Origin: Lateolabrax maculatus | Taxonomy: Eukaryota; Chordata; Actinopteri; Acropomatiformes; Lateolabracidae | DNA length: 64,000 nt | Assembly: GCA_031216445.1 (NCBI GenBank) | Contig: CM062219.1 | Span: forward strand, 326,001-390,000 | Direction of reading: 5' to 3' | Shown here: positions 39,443 through 50,514 of the stretch, piece by piece | Numbering within the stretch: the first letter of the stretch is position 1 | Layout: every line of letters begins with the position of its first letter | Position numbers and translations under genes: made by a program | Notes under the pieces: generated by a model | Database searches by the model: none | Seen by the model: only the letters and a program-made list of their open reading frames with translations | What the model was told of the DNA's origin: nothing

Positions 39443-42400
39443 GAACCGTATTTAAGGTGGATCAAATCAGTTCCACCTTTGTATTACTACATACTTCAGT
39501 AAAAGACCAAGTTTCAAAGTTGTAACTAACGGCTTCTTTAACATTTGTTACATTATTTCTGAGGATTTGGAGATGAACCTGTACATCCAGCGAGAACTTT
39601 TACTTTTCATACTTGAAGTACATTTTGCTGAAGTAGTACTTTGACTTGTAACAGAGTATTTTCATGCCACTACTACAGTGAATAGTAACTGCTGACTTTG
39701 ACCTGCAGAGGAACATGCTGTCTGCTGCGTTTACCTTCCTGTGAGCAGCGTCCCGTCCCTCGTCTCGCTCCTGCTGCAGCAGCTGCTGCAGGATGTTCAT
39801 GTCCACCTGCAGCTCGTCCTGCTGCTCTCTGGCCAGACGCTTCATCTTCAGCCGTAGACCTCGATCCAGCTGCCGCCGTCTGCTCTGCTGATCCTGGAGC
39901 TTCTGCTGCTGCTCGCGCTGCTGCTGCAGCCGCTGCATCTGCTGCTGCTGCAGCTGGACCAGGGACCAGGGACCAGAGAGAGGGGACCAGGGACCAGGCA
40001 GGGGGGACCAGAGAGAGGGGACCAGAGAGAGGGGACCAGGGACCAGGGGACCAGACAGGGGGGCCAGGAGGGTTCAGATCAAACAGAAAGCTGTGAGCAT
40101 TTTCTTAGCGAGCACCTCAACACTGTGTGAAATGTAATTATAGCAGTGAACTGAATCTGAAGCACTGAAACATTCAGGTTTGAAATCAGTTCTTTTTCTC
40201 AAATGTCAAAGTGGTGTGAGACAGGAAATGAATTTGTCTTTTTCTGATCACATGACTGACAGAGCGATCCTCATGTTTGAATTTTGTTGTCTGAATTGAA
40301 TTGATGCAACTTGAGAAACTTCTGAGCTGAATACATCTTGAATATTGTACAACTTCATTTTTAAGAGTTGAAGGTTTGTTGTGTAGATGTGAGAACAGAT
40401 TCTGACTCCTTCAGCTCCGGTGCTTTAAATCCAGCTGAACCTCCACTAATCAATAATAATGATGGATAATCGAACCATGAGTGTGGCCTCCTCCTGTCTC
40501 AGCTCGCGGTGCTTCTGCCTCTGCTGCTCTGCTGCTTCCATCTGGGTCCTGATGGCGTCCAGCTGCTCCATGTTCCTCTGCTGCCGTCTCTGCCGACCCA
40601 GCGCCTCTCGCTCCTCCTTGGCTCGTCGATCGGCCTCCCACAGCTCGTCGAACGCCTCCTCCTCCTGCCGCTGCCGCCGCAGCCGCTCCTGTCGGCCTCT
40701 CACCTGAGCGGCTCGCTCTGAACACACCTGCTGCTCTCTGCGTCTGGTCTGGACGCCGCGCAGCTCCTCGCACTGATCCCTGAAAACACTCTGCTCCGTC
40801 AGACTGTGGAGGAAACACCTGCAGCACAGGTCCAATCAGGACCTGGACTCACCAACACGCTCTCCGCTCGGCACCCACGTTAAGCTACCGCCAACACAGC
40901 CAACACCTTCAGTAATGGGCAGGCTGCGAGGCTTTTATTGTGAAAGTCTGGAGGAAGTAGGGCAGGTGTGTGTACCTGAAGAGTTGGTCCAGCTTCTCTG
41001 AGACCAGCTGCTGTCGCTCTCTCTCTCTCCTCTCTCTCAGGGTTTTAGCTCGTTCTCTCATCTTCGCCTGCCTCTCCACCGACGTCTCCGTCTTCTCCTC
41101 CATCTCCTGCAGGAGCTGCTGCTCCTCCGCCTCCAACAGCACACGCAGCCTGGGGAGACACACAGGTGGAGACATCACAGGTGGAGACATCACAGGAGGA
41201 GACATCAGAGGTGGAGACATCACAGGTGGAGACATCACAGGTGGAGACACAGGTGGAGACATCACAGGTGGAGACATCACAGGTGGAGACATCACAGGAG
41301 GAGACATCAGAGGTGGAGACATCACAGGTGGAGACATCACAGGTGGAGACACAGGTGGAGACATCACAGGTGGAGACATCACAGGTGGAGACACACAGGA
41401 GGAGACATCAGAGGTGGAGACATCACAGGTGGAGACACAGGTGGAGACATCACAGGTGGAGACATCACAGGTGGAGACACAGGTGGAGACATCACAGGTG
41501 GAGACATCACAGGTGGAGACACACAGGAGGAGACATCAGAGGTGGAGACATCACAGGTGGAGACATCACAGGAGGAGACATCAGAGGTGGAGACATCACA
41601 GGTGGAGACATCACAGGTGGAGACATCAGAGGAGGAGACATCAGAGGTGGAGACACACAGGTGGAGACACAGGTGGAGACACAGGTGGAGACATCACAGG
41701 TGGAGACACACAGGTGGAGACATCACAGGAGGAGACACACAGGTGGAGACATCACAGGTGGAGACATCACAGGAGGAGACATCAGAGGTGGAGACATCAC
41801 AGGTGGAGACATCACAGGTGGAGACATCACAGGAGGTGACATCAGAGGTGGAGACATCACAGGTGGAGACATCAGAGGAGGAGACATCAGAGGTGGAGAC
41901 ACACAGGTGGAGACACAGGTGGAGACATCAGAGGTGGAGACATCACAGGTGGAGACATCACAGGAGGAGACATCAGAGGTGGAGACATCACAGGTGGAGA
42001 CACACAGGTGGAGACATCACAGGTGGAGACATCACAGGAGGAGACATCAGAGGTGGAGACACACAGGTGGAGACATCACAGGAGGAGACATCAGAGGTGG
42101 AGACATCACAGGTGGAGACATCACAGGTGGAGACATCAGAGGTGGAGACACACAGGTGGAGACACAGGTGGAGACATCACAGGTGGAGACATCAGAGGTG
42201 GAGACACACAGGAAGAGACACACAGGAAGAGACACACAGGTGGAGACATCACAGGTGGAGACATCACAGGTGGAGACATCAGAGGAGGAGACATCACAGG
42301 TGGAGACACACAGGTGGAGACATCACAGGTGGAGACATCACAGGTGGAGACATCAGAGGTGGAGACATCACAGGAGGAGACACAGGAGGAGACACACAGG

Positions 42401-45400
42401 TGGAGACACAGGTGGAGACACAGGTGGAGACACACAGGTGGAGACATCACAGGTGGAGACACAGGTGGAGACACACAGGTGGAGACACACAGGAGGAGAC
42501 ACAGGTGGAGACACAGGTGGAGACACACAGGTGGAGACATCACAGGTGGAGACACCACAGGTGGAGACATCACAGGAGAAGACATCACAGGTGGAGACAT
42601 CACAGGTGGAGACACAGGTGGAGACACACAGGTGGAGACATCAGAGGTGGAGACACACAGGTGGAGACACACAGGAGGAGACATCACAGGTGGAGACATC
42701 ACAGGAGGAGACACACAGGTGGAGACACACAGGTGGAGATATACAGGTGGAGACATCACAGGTGGAGACATCACAGGAGGAGACATCACAGGTGGAGACA
42801 TCACAGGAGGAGACACACAGGTGGAGACACACAGGTGGAGACATCACAGGTGGAGACACACAGGAGGAGACACACAGGTGGAGATATACAGGTGGAGACA
42901 TCACAGGTGGAGACACACAGGTGGAGACATCACAGGTGGAGAAATCACAGGTGGAGACACACAGGTGGAGACATCACAGGTGGAGACACACAGGTGGAGA
43001 CACACAGGTGGAGATATACAGGTGGAGACATCACAGGTGGAGACACACAGGAGGAGACATCACAGGTGGAGACACACAGGAGGAGACACACAGGTGGAGA
43101 CACACAGGTGGAGACATCACAGGTGGAGACACACAGGTGGAGATATACAGGTGGAGACACAGGTGGAGACACACAGGTGGAGACACACAGGTGGAGATAT
43201 ACAGGTGGAGACATCACAGGTGGAGACACACAGGTGGAGACATCACAGGTGGAGACACACAGGTGGAGACACACAGGTGGAGATATACAGGTGGAGACAT
43301 CACAGGTGGAGACACACAGGAGGAGACATCACAGGTGGAGACACACAGGAGGAGACACACAGGTGGAGACACACAGGTGGAGACATCACAGGTGGAGACA
43401 CACAGGAGGAGACACACAGGTGGAGACACACAGGTGGAGACATCACAGGTGGAGAAATCACAGATGGAGACATCACAGGAGAAGACATCACAGGTGAAGA
43501 CATCACAGGTGGAGACACAGGTGGAGACACACAGGTGGAGACATCAGAGGTGGAGACACACAGGTGGAGACACACAGGTGGAGACACACAGGAGGAGACA
43601 TCACAGGTGGAGACATCACAGGAGGAGACACACAGGTGGAGACACACAGGTGGAGATATACAGGTGGAGACATCACAGGTGGAGACACACAGGAGGAGAC
43701 ATCACAGGTGGAGACATCACAGGAGGAGACACACAGGTGGAGACACACAGGTGGAGACATCACAGGTGGAGACACACAGGAGGAGACACACAGGTGGAGA
43801 TATACAGGTGGAGACATCACAGGTGGAGACACACAGGTGGAGACATCACAGGTGGAGAAATCACAGGTGGAGACACACAGGTGGAGACATCACAGGTGGA
43901 GACACACAGGTGGAGACACACAGGTGGAGATATACAGGTGGAGACATCACAGGTGGAGACACACAGGAGGAGACACACAGGAGGAGACACACAGGTGGAG
44001 ACACACAGGTGGAGACATCACAGGTGGAGACACACAGGAGGAGACACACAGGTGGAGATATACAGGTGGAGACACAGGTGGAGACACACAGGTGGAGACA
44101 CACAGGTGGAGATATACAGGTGGAGACATCACAGGTGGAGACACACAGGTGGAGACATCACAGGTGGAGACACACAGGAGGAGACACACAGGTGGAGACA
44201 CACAGGTGGAGATATACAGGTGGAGACATCACAGGTGGAGACACACAGGTGGAGACACACAGGTGGAGACATCAGAGGTGGAGACATCACAGGTGGAGAC
44301 ATCAGAGGTGGAGACACACAGGTGGAGACATCACAGGAGGAGACACACAGGTGGAGACACCACAGGTGGAGACATCACAGGAGGAGACACACAGGTGGAG
44401 ACACACAGGAGGAGACACACAGGTGGAGATATACAGGTGGAGACATCACAGGAGGAGACAGACAGGTGGAGACACAGGTGGAGACACACAGGTGGAGACA
44501 TCACAGGAGGAGACACACAGGTGGAGACACACAGGTGGAGACATCACAGGTGGAGACATCACAGGTGGAGACATCAGAGGTGGAGACACACAGGTGGAGA
44601 CACACAGGAGAAGACATCACAGGTGGAGACATCACAGGTGGAGACACAGGTGGAGACATAGGTGGAGACATCATAGGTGGAAACATCACAGGAAGAGACA
44701 GACAGGTGGAGACACAGGTGGAGACATCACAGGTGGAGACATCACAGGAGGAGACAGACAGGTGGAGACACAGGTGGAGACACACAGGTGGAGACACAGG
44801 TGGAAACAACACAGGTGGAGACATCACAGGAGGAGACAGACAGGTGGAGACACACAGGTAGAGACACAGGTGGAAACAACACAGGTGGAGACATCACAGG
44901 AGGAGACAGACAGGTGGAGACACACAGGTGGAGACATCACAGGAGGAGACACACAGGTGGAGACACAGGTGGAGACACACAGGTGGAGACATCACAGGAG
45001 GAGACACAGGTGGAAACACACAGGTGGAGATATACAGGTGGAGACATCACAGGAGGAGACACAGGTGGAGACATCACAGGTGGAGACACACAGATGGAGA
45101 CATCACAGGTGGAGACACACAGGTAGAAACACACAGGTAAAGACACACAGGTGGAGACACAGGTGGAGACACACAGATGGAGACATCACAGATGGAGACA
45201 TCACAGGTAGAAACACACAGGTGGAGACACACAGGTGGAGACACACAGGTGGAGATATACAGGTGGAGACACACAGGTGGAGACATCAGAGGTGGAGACA
45301 TCACAGGTGGAGACATCAGATGTGGAGACACACAGGTGGAGACATCACAGGAGGAGACACACAGGTGGAGACACCACAGGTGGAGACATCACAGGAGGAG

Positions 45401-46907
45401 ACACACAGGTGGAGACACACAGGAGGAGACACACAGGTGGAGATATACAGGTGGAGACATCACAGGAGGAGACAGACAGGTGGAGACACAGGTGGAGACA
45501 CACAGGTGGAGACATCACAGGAGGAGACACACAGGTGGAGACACACAGGTGGAGACATCACAGGTGGAGACATCAGAGGTGGAGACACACAGGTGGAGAC
45601 ACACAGGAGAAGACATCACAGGTGGAGACATCACAGGTGGAGACACAGGTGGAGACATAGGTGGAGACATCATAGGTGGAGACATCACAGGAAGAGACAG
45701 ACAGGTGGAGACACAGGTGGAGACACACAGGTGGAGACACAGGTGGAAACAACACAGGTGGAGACATCACAGGAGGAGACAGACAGGTGGAGACACAGGT
45801 GGAGACACACAGGTAGAGACACAGGTGGAAACAACACAGGTGGAGACATCACAGGAGGAGACAGACAGGTGGAGACACACAGGTGGAGACATCACAGGAG
45901 GAGACATCACAGGAGGAGACACAGGTGGAAACACACAGGTGGAGATATACAGGTGGAGACATCACAGGAGGAGACACAGGTGGAGACATCACAGGTGGAG
46001 ACACACAGATGGAGACATCACAGGTGGAGACACACAGGTAGAAACACACAGGTAAAGACACACAGGTGGAGACACAGGTGGAGACACACAGATGGAGACA
46101 CACAGATGGAGACATCACAGATGGAGACATCACAGGTAGAAACACACAGGTGGAGACATTATAGGTGGAGACATCACAGGAGGAGACACACAGGTGGAGA
46201 CACACAGGTGGAGACATCACAGGTGGAGACACAGGTGGAGACACACAGGTGGAGACATCACAGGTGGAGACATCACAGGTGGAGACACACAGGTGGAGAC
46301 ATCACAGGTGGAGACACACAGGTGGAGACACAGGTGGAGACATCACAGGTGGAGACATCACAGGTGGAGACACACAGGTGGAGACATCACAGGTGGAGAC
46401 ACACAGGTGGAGACACACAGGTGGAGACACATGTACATCTACTGCAGTGGAGTAACCTGAACTCCACCTGCGGGACACGTACCTGTCCCTCCTCTCGTGG
46501 ACGTGGACCTCCTGCTGGTTCAGAGCCGCTCGGACTCGTCTCTCGATGTTTCCTCTCAGGAATCGACCGTCTGAACTCTTCAGCCAGGAAGTCTTGATGT
46601 CGCAGGTCTGCTGGTACTTTGTGAAGTCCAGGACCTGGTCTCGGGCCGCGTCCTGTCTCAGTCTGTCCTGGATCAGCTGGTCCGCCGGCCGAGAGGACGG
46701 GACCTTTGCTCTCTGACTCACACAAACACAGCAGAGTTACTCCTCCGACTAGTACTATAGTAACTAGTTGTATCACTCTGAGTTATATTAACTAGTTGTA
46801 TCAGTATCAGTCTGAGTTATATTAACTAGTTCCCTCACCACAGCCACGGAGTGAGGCGTCGGTCCCGTGAACTCCCGACATTTTGTTCTCCTTTGACTCA
46901 GCAGCAT
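37263..46907 (-). CDS. cfap53: Cilia- and flagella-associated protein 53 (CCDC11), 8 coding exons, complete
   Basis: Exons in order: 46839-46907, 46483-46712, 40976-41149, 40476-40779, 39735-39953, 38737-38953, 37597-37699, 37263-37518. Joined they give 1,572 nt, 523 residues plus stop; human has 514. Start: ATG at 46905-46907. The N-terminus MLLSQRRTKCREFTGPTPHS aligns with human MYSQRFGTVQREVKGPTP, which fixes start and phase. Almost the whole protein is charged helix and coiled coil (for example RMRERAKTLRERRERERQQL next to SEKLDQLFR). CFAP53 is a microtubule inner protein of motile axonemes and is needed at centriolar satellites and in left-right organiser cilia (established knowledge). 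The donor of exon 4 (ATG|gttcga, 40474-40475) is weak, and the protein is some 15 residues short there against human, so a small extra exon could be missed. Confidence 0.93.
37703..38278. repeat. Compound (CA)n array in cfap53 intron 6
   Basis: (CA)n with caggaacac, cacgaacac and catacac interruptions. On the transcript it is (GT)n with TTCC, and it runs straight into the exon 7 acceptor (ctgcag at 37700-37705). No AG occurs on the transcribed strand across it. Confidence 0.97.
38581..38672. repeat. 20-bp tandem repeat, about 4.5 units
   Basis: Unit gggaccctcagggttatctg, nearly perfect, in the cfap53 intron between exons 6 and 7. Confidence 0.93.
38958..39440. repeat. Compound (CA)n / (CAGA) array in cfap53 intron 5
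   Basis: (CA)n with cagacaga interruptions abuts the exon 6 acceptor (tggtcag on the transcript, 38954-38960). The first AG within the array on the transcribed strand is near 39156. Confidence 0.97.
39580..39690. repeat. Dispersed fish repeat fragment
   Basis: gaacttttacttttcatact, then gaagtacattttgctgaagt and cagagtattttcatgccact match the family at 34440-34800. It lies just downstream of the exon 5 donor. Confidence 0.5.
39955..40070. repeat. Purine-rich ggaccag(ggacc/agagaggg) repeat at the exon 5 acceptor
   Basis: Units ggaccaggga and ccagagagaggg alternate. On the transcript this is a C/T-rich tract that ends in the exon 5 acceptor tggtccag. It contains no AG on that strand. Confidence 0.92.
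41152..46436. repeat. 5.3-kb minisatellite filling cfap53 intron 2
   Basis: Units ggtggagacatcaca (15 bp), ggtggagacacaca (14 bp), ggtggagacaca (12 bp) and variants with gagg, tata, agaag or aaat changes repeat roughly 370 times. The array spans all but about 50 bp of the 5,333-bp intron. Longer blocks of several hundred bases recur (44240-45130 resembles 45270-46060), so a higher-order duplication is also present. The unit has no stop codon in any plus-strand frame, so plus-strand frames of more than 1,500 codons arise without being genes. The last unit merges into the exon 3 acceptor (tgtctccccag). Confidence 0.98.
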
Positions 46908-46945
46908 CTTGAACTGAGACTCTCCACAACACGGGGACGCGTCCG

Positions 46946-47098
46946 GTTACCACGGCAACAAGCCCACAGCAACAAGCCCACAGCAACAAGACCATGGCAA
47001 CAAGCCCATAGTAACAAGACCATGGCAACAAGACCACAGCAACAAGACCACAGCAACAAGACCATGGCAACAAGCCCATAGCAACAAGACCACAGCAA
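46946..47098. repeat. 14-15-bp minisatellite upstream of cfap53
   Basis: Units gcaacaagaccaca, gcaacaagcccata and gcaacaagaccatg repeat about ten times, starting some 40 bp upstream of the cfap53 ATG. It is probably in the 5' UTR or core promoter. Confidence 0.93.
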
Positions 47099-47204
47099 CC
47101 GCAGACACGAGGACGTCAGTTGACGGATTCCTGGTCTTCCTGGACCCTCCGGGATCAGTTATAGACCTCATCAGTCCGGGTTTACTCTCAGTTTGGGTCT
47201 GCGT

Positions 47205-47310
47205 CGGACTACAATACCCATGAGCCTCTACCAGGTGTCTACAGAGAGCTAGAGAGCAGCCTGTAGCGCTGGGATTGGCTGTTTGTGAGTGAAATGCACC
47301 CTGGGAGTCG
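47205..47310. promoter_or_regulatory. Promoter-like cluster: two ZNF143-type motifs and an NF-Y box
   Basis: gactacaatacccatgag (47208-47225) and, on the other strand, actacgactcccagggtgca (47287-47306) both resemble the ZNF143/STAF site ACTACAATTCCCAG. An inverted CCAAT box (gattgg, near 47273) lies between them. This combination is typical of housekeeping and bidirectional promoters. It would sit 300-400 bp upstream of the cfap53 ATG. Confidence 0.45.
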
Positions 47311-47348
47311 TAGTTGGCTTCTCTCCTTCCGCTTCCGTATAAATGAAG

Positions 47349-48436
47349 TTAGTAGGCTCGTTCGAGATGAACTGCGCCTCGCCTGGAAAGTGGACGAGAT
47401 CAGGCGGCAGCAGCAGGGGGCGGTGACAAAAAGCTGCAGGCAGGTCGGACAGTTTCCAGCAGCCTTCAAAGAAAATACAGGAAGTGACGGAAATATTTAC
47501 GTCCTGTTCGATCATCTGTAGGCTGTCTGTAGTTTAAGTAGAACCAAAGATGAACTGTCTCTGGTGGAGTTTACATAAAAACAACGATACAACCCGAACT
47601 GTAAGAAATGTAAATACTGAATGAACGTCCTCACAGCTTCATACAGGCATCACAGAGACAGCTGCAGTCAGGACGATAACACACAAGTTTCCTTCAGAGA
47701 TTCACAGAATATATTAGACTCAGTTTCCAACAGATGTTTAATAACTTTTCTGTCACTTCACAATAATTATAACTTGGACTAAACATATTCATCTTCTCTG
47801 GTTGACAAACACAGTCATCAAGTTGTGCTTAGGCTTTATTATAATTTGTATTTATTATTTAATTCGTTTTTTAAATTATATATATATGAATGAATGTATT
47901 AGTGAAATTTTTTGTCATGCATGCCGAGCCCTTACAAGACACCATGAACTCAAACAGACCAGGATCAGAGTGATGTGCAAACATATTTAAACAAGAAAGT
48001 CCATCTTTCACAGTCAAATCATCAGAGCATCATTCAGTAGAACATAATTCATAAATCACTGACTGAAACATTTACTATTTTCAAGAAAAATCTAAATAAA
48101 TTCTTATTAAACTATCTGTCTACACAGAAAATGAGGATTTTCTACAACACGTGGTGTTTGTGGACAAAACTTAGAGCCAATCAGCTCTTTGATCGGGCGA
48201 CAGCCAGGCGTTTCCCATCATGCCCTGGGGCTTGCAGTCGGTGGAGAGCAGCTGCGGCGCCTGGCTCAAGAAACTGCAGCCGCCTCGATCTCACAAGGTT
48301 ATCGTTGTCCATTAGTGCATGACGTCAGAGCAAGTCGGGATCAAGTCGGACACAAAACTAACCGGCATGCATTGCGCGGCGATCGCCGGTGATCGATTCT
48401 GCGCAGGCCTGGCTCATCTCGAACGAGCCTGTTAGC
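47349..48436. mobile_element. Possible non-autonomous DNA transposon with inverted ends
   Basis: The word taggctcgttcgagatgaac at 47349-47368 recurs inverted near 48415-48434 (ctcatctcgaacgagcct). The word gttag flanks both ends, a possible target duplication. The right part (48180-48440) is CpG-rich and the interior (47520-48120) AT-rich. I see no transposase. The family is not certain. Confidence 0.45.
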
Positions 48437-49002
48437 AGGAGTTTCTTGCTCGTGTCTTCCTGTTTGCTGTAGCAGCTCCGCCCCCTGCCGGCCACCAGGA
48501 CACATGACTGCTTCCTCTCCTCAGCACAACTCAAATACATTTAATAATCATTAACAAACAGTACAACAACAGAACAGATACAGAGAGACTCACTGAGACT
48601 AATTAAACTACTAATAATATAAATATATTTTGATTCCACCACCAGGAGTCTGTAAATTAAAAAAGGCTCAAATCCTCTCTCTTTATTAGAGAATAAACTT
48701 TGTCTCACGTTGTCAGGCATCACGTTACAAAACAATCAACATGTTTCAACATGTTTCAACATGTTCACAGCTTCAGTTCTAAAGTGTCTCTTTTTCCGCT
48801 CCATGTATGTGTGTTTATGATGCTTCAGTGTCTCCGTTACTGAGATAAAATACTATAATCTAATAAAATAATTAAACAATAAATAAAATCACTTATTTTC
48901 AGGAAATGTATTTATATTTATTTATTCATTATGATCTCATTGAGATCAAAGTCTGTTTTGTAGAGAGCTGAGGACTAAATCACACACAGAGAAATATTAG
49001 AA

Positions 49003-49310
49003 GTCAAGTCAAGACAATTTTATTTGTATAGCGTCAAATCATAACAGAAGTTCTCTCAGGACTCTTTCCACACAGAGCAGGTCCAGACTGATTCTTTAAA
49101 TATTATTAGAGACCCAACAGTTCCACCATGAGCAGCACTTGGTGACAGTGGAAGGAAAAACTCCCTTTAACAGGTAGAAACCTGCAGCAGAACCAGGCTC
49201 TGGGTGGGAGGACATCTGCCTCCACCCAGTTGGGTTGAAAGGGGGAGAGAGAGGGGGAGAGGGGAGAGAGAGGGGGAGAGGGGGAGAGGGGAGAGAGAGG
49301 GGGAGGACAG
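49003..49310 (+). repeat. Dispersed fish repeat (caattttatttgtatagcg type)
   Basis: The order caattttatttgtatagcgt, caaatcataacagaagttct, ggaaaaactccctttaacag, gcagaaccaggctctgggtg, then a ggggagagag tract is that of a very common teleost repeat. It ends in a (GGGAGA)n microsatellite at 49235-49303. Confidence 0.65.
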
Positions 49311-50000
49311 ACAACATAATAATCAGACTAATAATAATCAGTGCAGCAGTGAGTGTGGAGCAGGAACATGGGGGCAGTAGACGGCTGCAGTCACAGATCC
49401 AGACTCTACAAGTGTCTAGAAGTATAATGCAGTGAAGCTTTATAAACATGTCTGACAGCTCTCAGTCCCTGTAAACTGAATTAACTGATCTGCAGCGCCA
49501 CCTGCTGGATGGATGCACCACCTCTAAACATGAAACATGAAACTACAAGAACCAACTGCAACAGTCATTACTATCTTCAGGAAGCTGTTTCTACGCGCCT
49601 CTCCCTGCTGATTTTTAAAGATAATCGTTCATAAATTCAAAATGATTTAGAGCTCTGCTTGGGTTACGTTCTTATGTGAGCCATCTGATTAATAAATGTA
49701 TTCCTTGATTTTGAAACAGTAACCTTAGGGCTTGTGTCCATAAAGTGTTTTTCTCTCTCACCACACAAACACTTCTTCTTCACGCTCCCCAGCATCCTGT
49801 CAGTGCTTTTCTGACAAACACTATAGATATGTATATACTGTATGTATCTATATATTTCTTTATATTTATATCTGCCTTGTGCATGCCTGTGGCTCTAGTA
49901 TATGATCATATTGCCCCACTGAACAGTGACACCTAGTGGTTTGGAGGAATTTTCCAATACATAACTACTATTTAATTACCTATGTAGCCTACTATTTAAC

Positions 50001-50355
50001 TTAAAGGACCAGTGTGTAGGATTTAATGGCATCTAACTGATTACCTCTCTCCTCACCCTCCCCACACAGGGTGTAGGAGAACATGAGGTGGCCGACACAA
50101 AAACAGAAAAGGCCGTGTCTAGAGCCAGTGTCTAGATTGTTGATTCTGGGCTACTCCAGAAACATGGTGGTGCAACATGGCGGCTACGTGGATGAGGACC
50201 AGCTACCTATGTAGATATGAAGGGCTCATTCTAAGATAACAGGAACACAATGATTCTTTGATTCAGGTGATTACACACTAATGAAAACATACTTCTGATA
50301 TTCTTATCCATTTCTGCCAATAGATTCCCCTAAATCCTACAGACTGGTCCTTTAA
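50001..50355. mobile_element. MITE with about 25-bp terminal inverted repeats
   Basis: Left end ttaaaggaccagtgtgtagg and right end cctacagactggtcctttaa are inverted copies with one mismatch in that stretch. Length is about 355 bp and there is no coding capacity. The interior words (catggcggctacgtgg; gaccagctacc) fit a common fish MITE family. It lies between the cluster and cfap53. Confidence 0.8.
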
Positions 50356-50514
50356 AAAAATAAGTGTCTGTTTTCATAAGGCATTATTTCCTCACCCTCT
50401 ACAATCACACTTCATACAACTATAATGAGAAACCTTTGTGATGATTAAACATTTGTATCAATAGTGTAGAGCTTGTTTTCTACCCAGCTGTCTGCTCACA
50501 GTCATCTTCTTCAC

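Larger units (their letters stand above)
46908..50514. other. cfap53 promoter side and intergenic DNA up to the GTPase cluster
   Basis: No coding exon is supported. It contains a 14-15-bp repeat (46946-47098), promoter-like motifs (47200-47310), an inverted-repeat element (about 47349-48434), AT-rich DNA (48540-48960), a dispersed fish repeat (49003-49310) and a MITE (50001-50354). From about 50385 the sequence matches the 3' flank of the third GTPase copy. Confidence 0.7.

Noticed and set aside
41152..46436. CRISPR-like array
   Set aside because: Units are contiguous and 12-15 bp long without unique spacers, and the DNA is eukaryotic.
41166..46597. Giant plus-strand open frames (up to 1,529 codons, rich in Val-Glu-Thr and Trp-Arg-His) and Ser-Pro-Pro-Val frames on the minus strand
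   Set aside because: The repeat unit has no stop codon in any plus-strand frame, so long open frames are automatic. They lie inside a cfap53 intron and have no promoter, splice or domain evidence.
48131..48392. Two overlapping plus-strand open frames of 63 and 67 codons in CpG-rich DNA
   Set aside because: No domain, no splice sites and location inside a probable transposon end.
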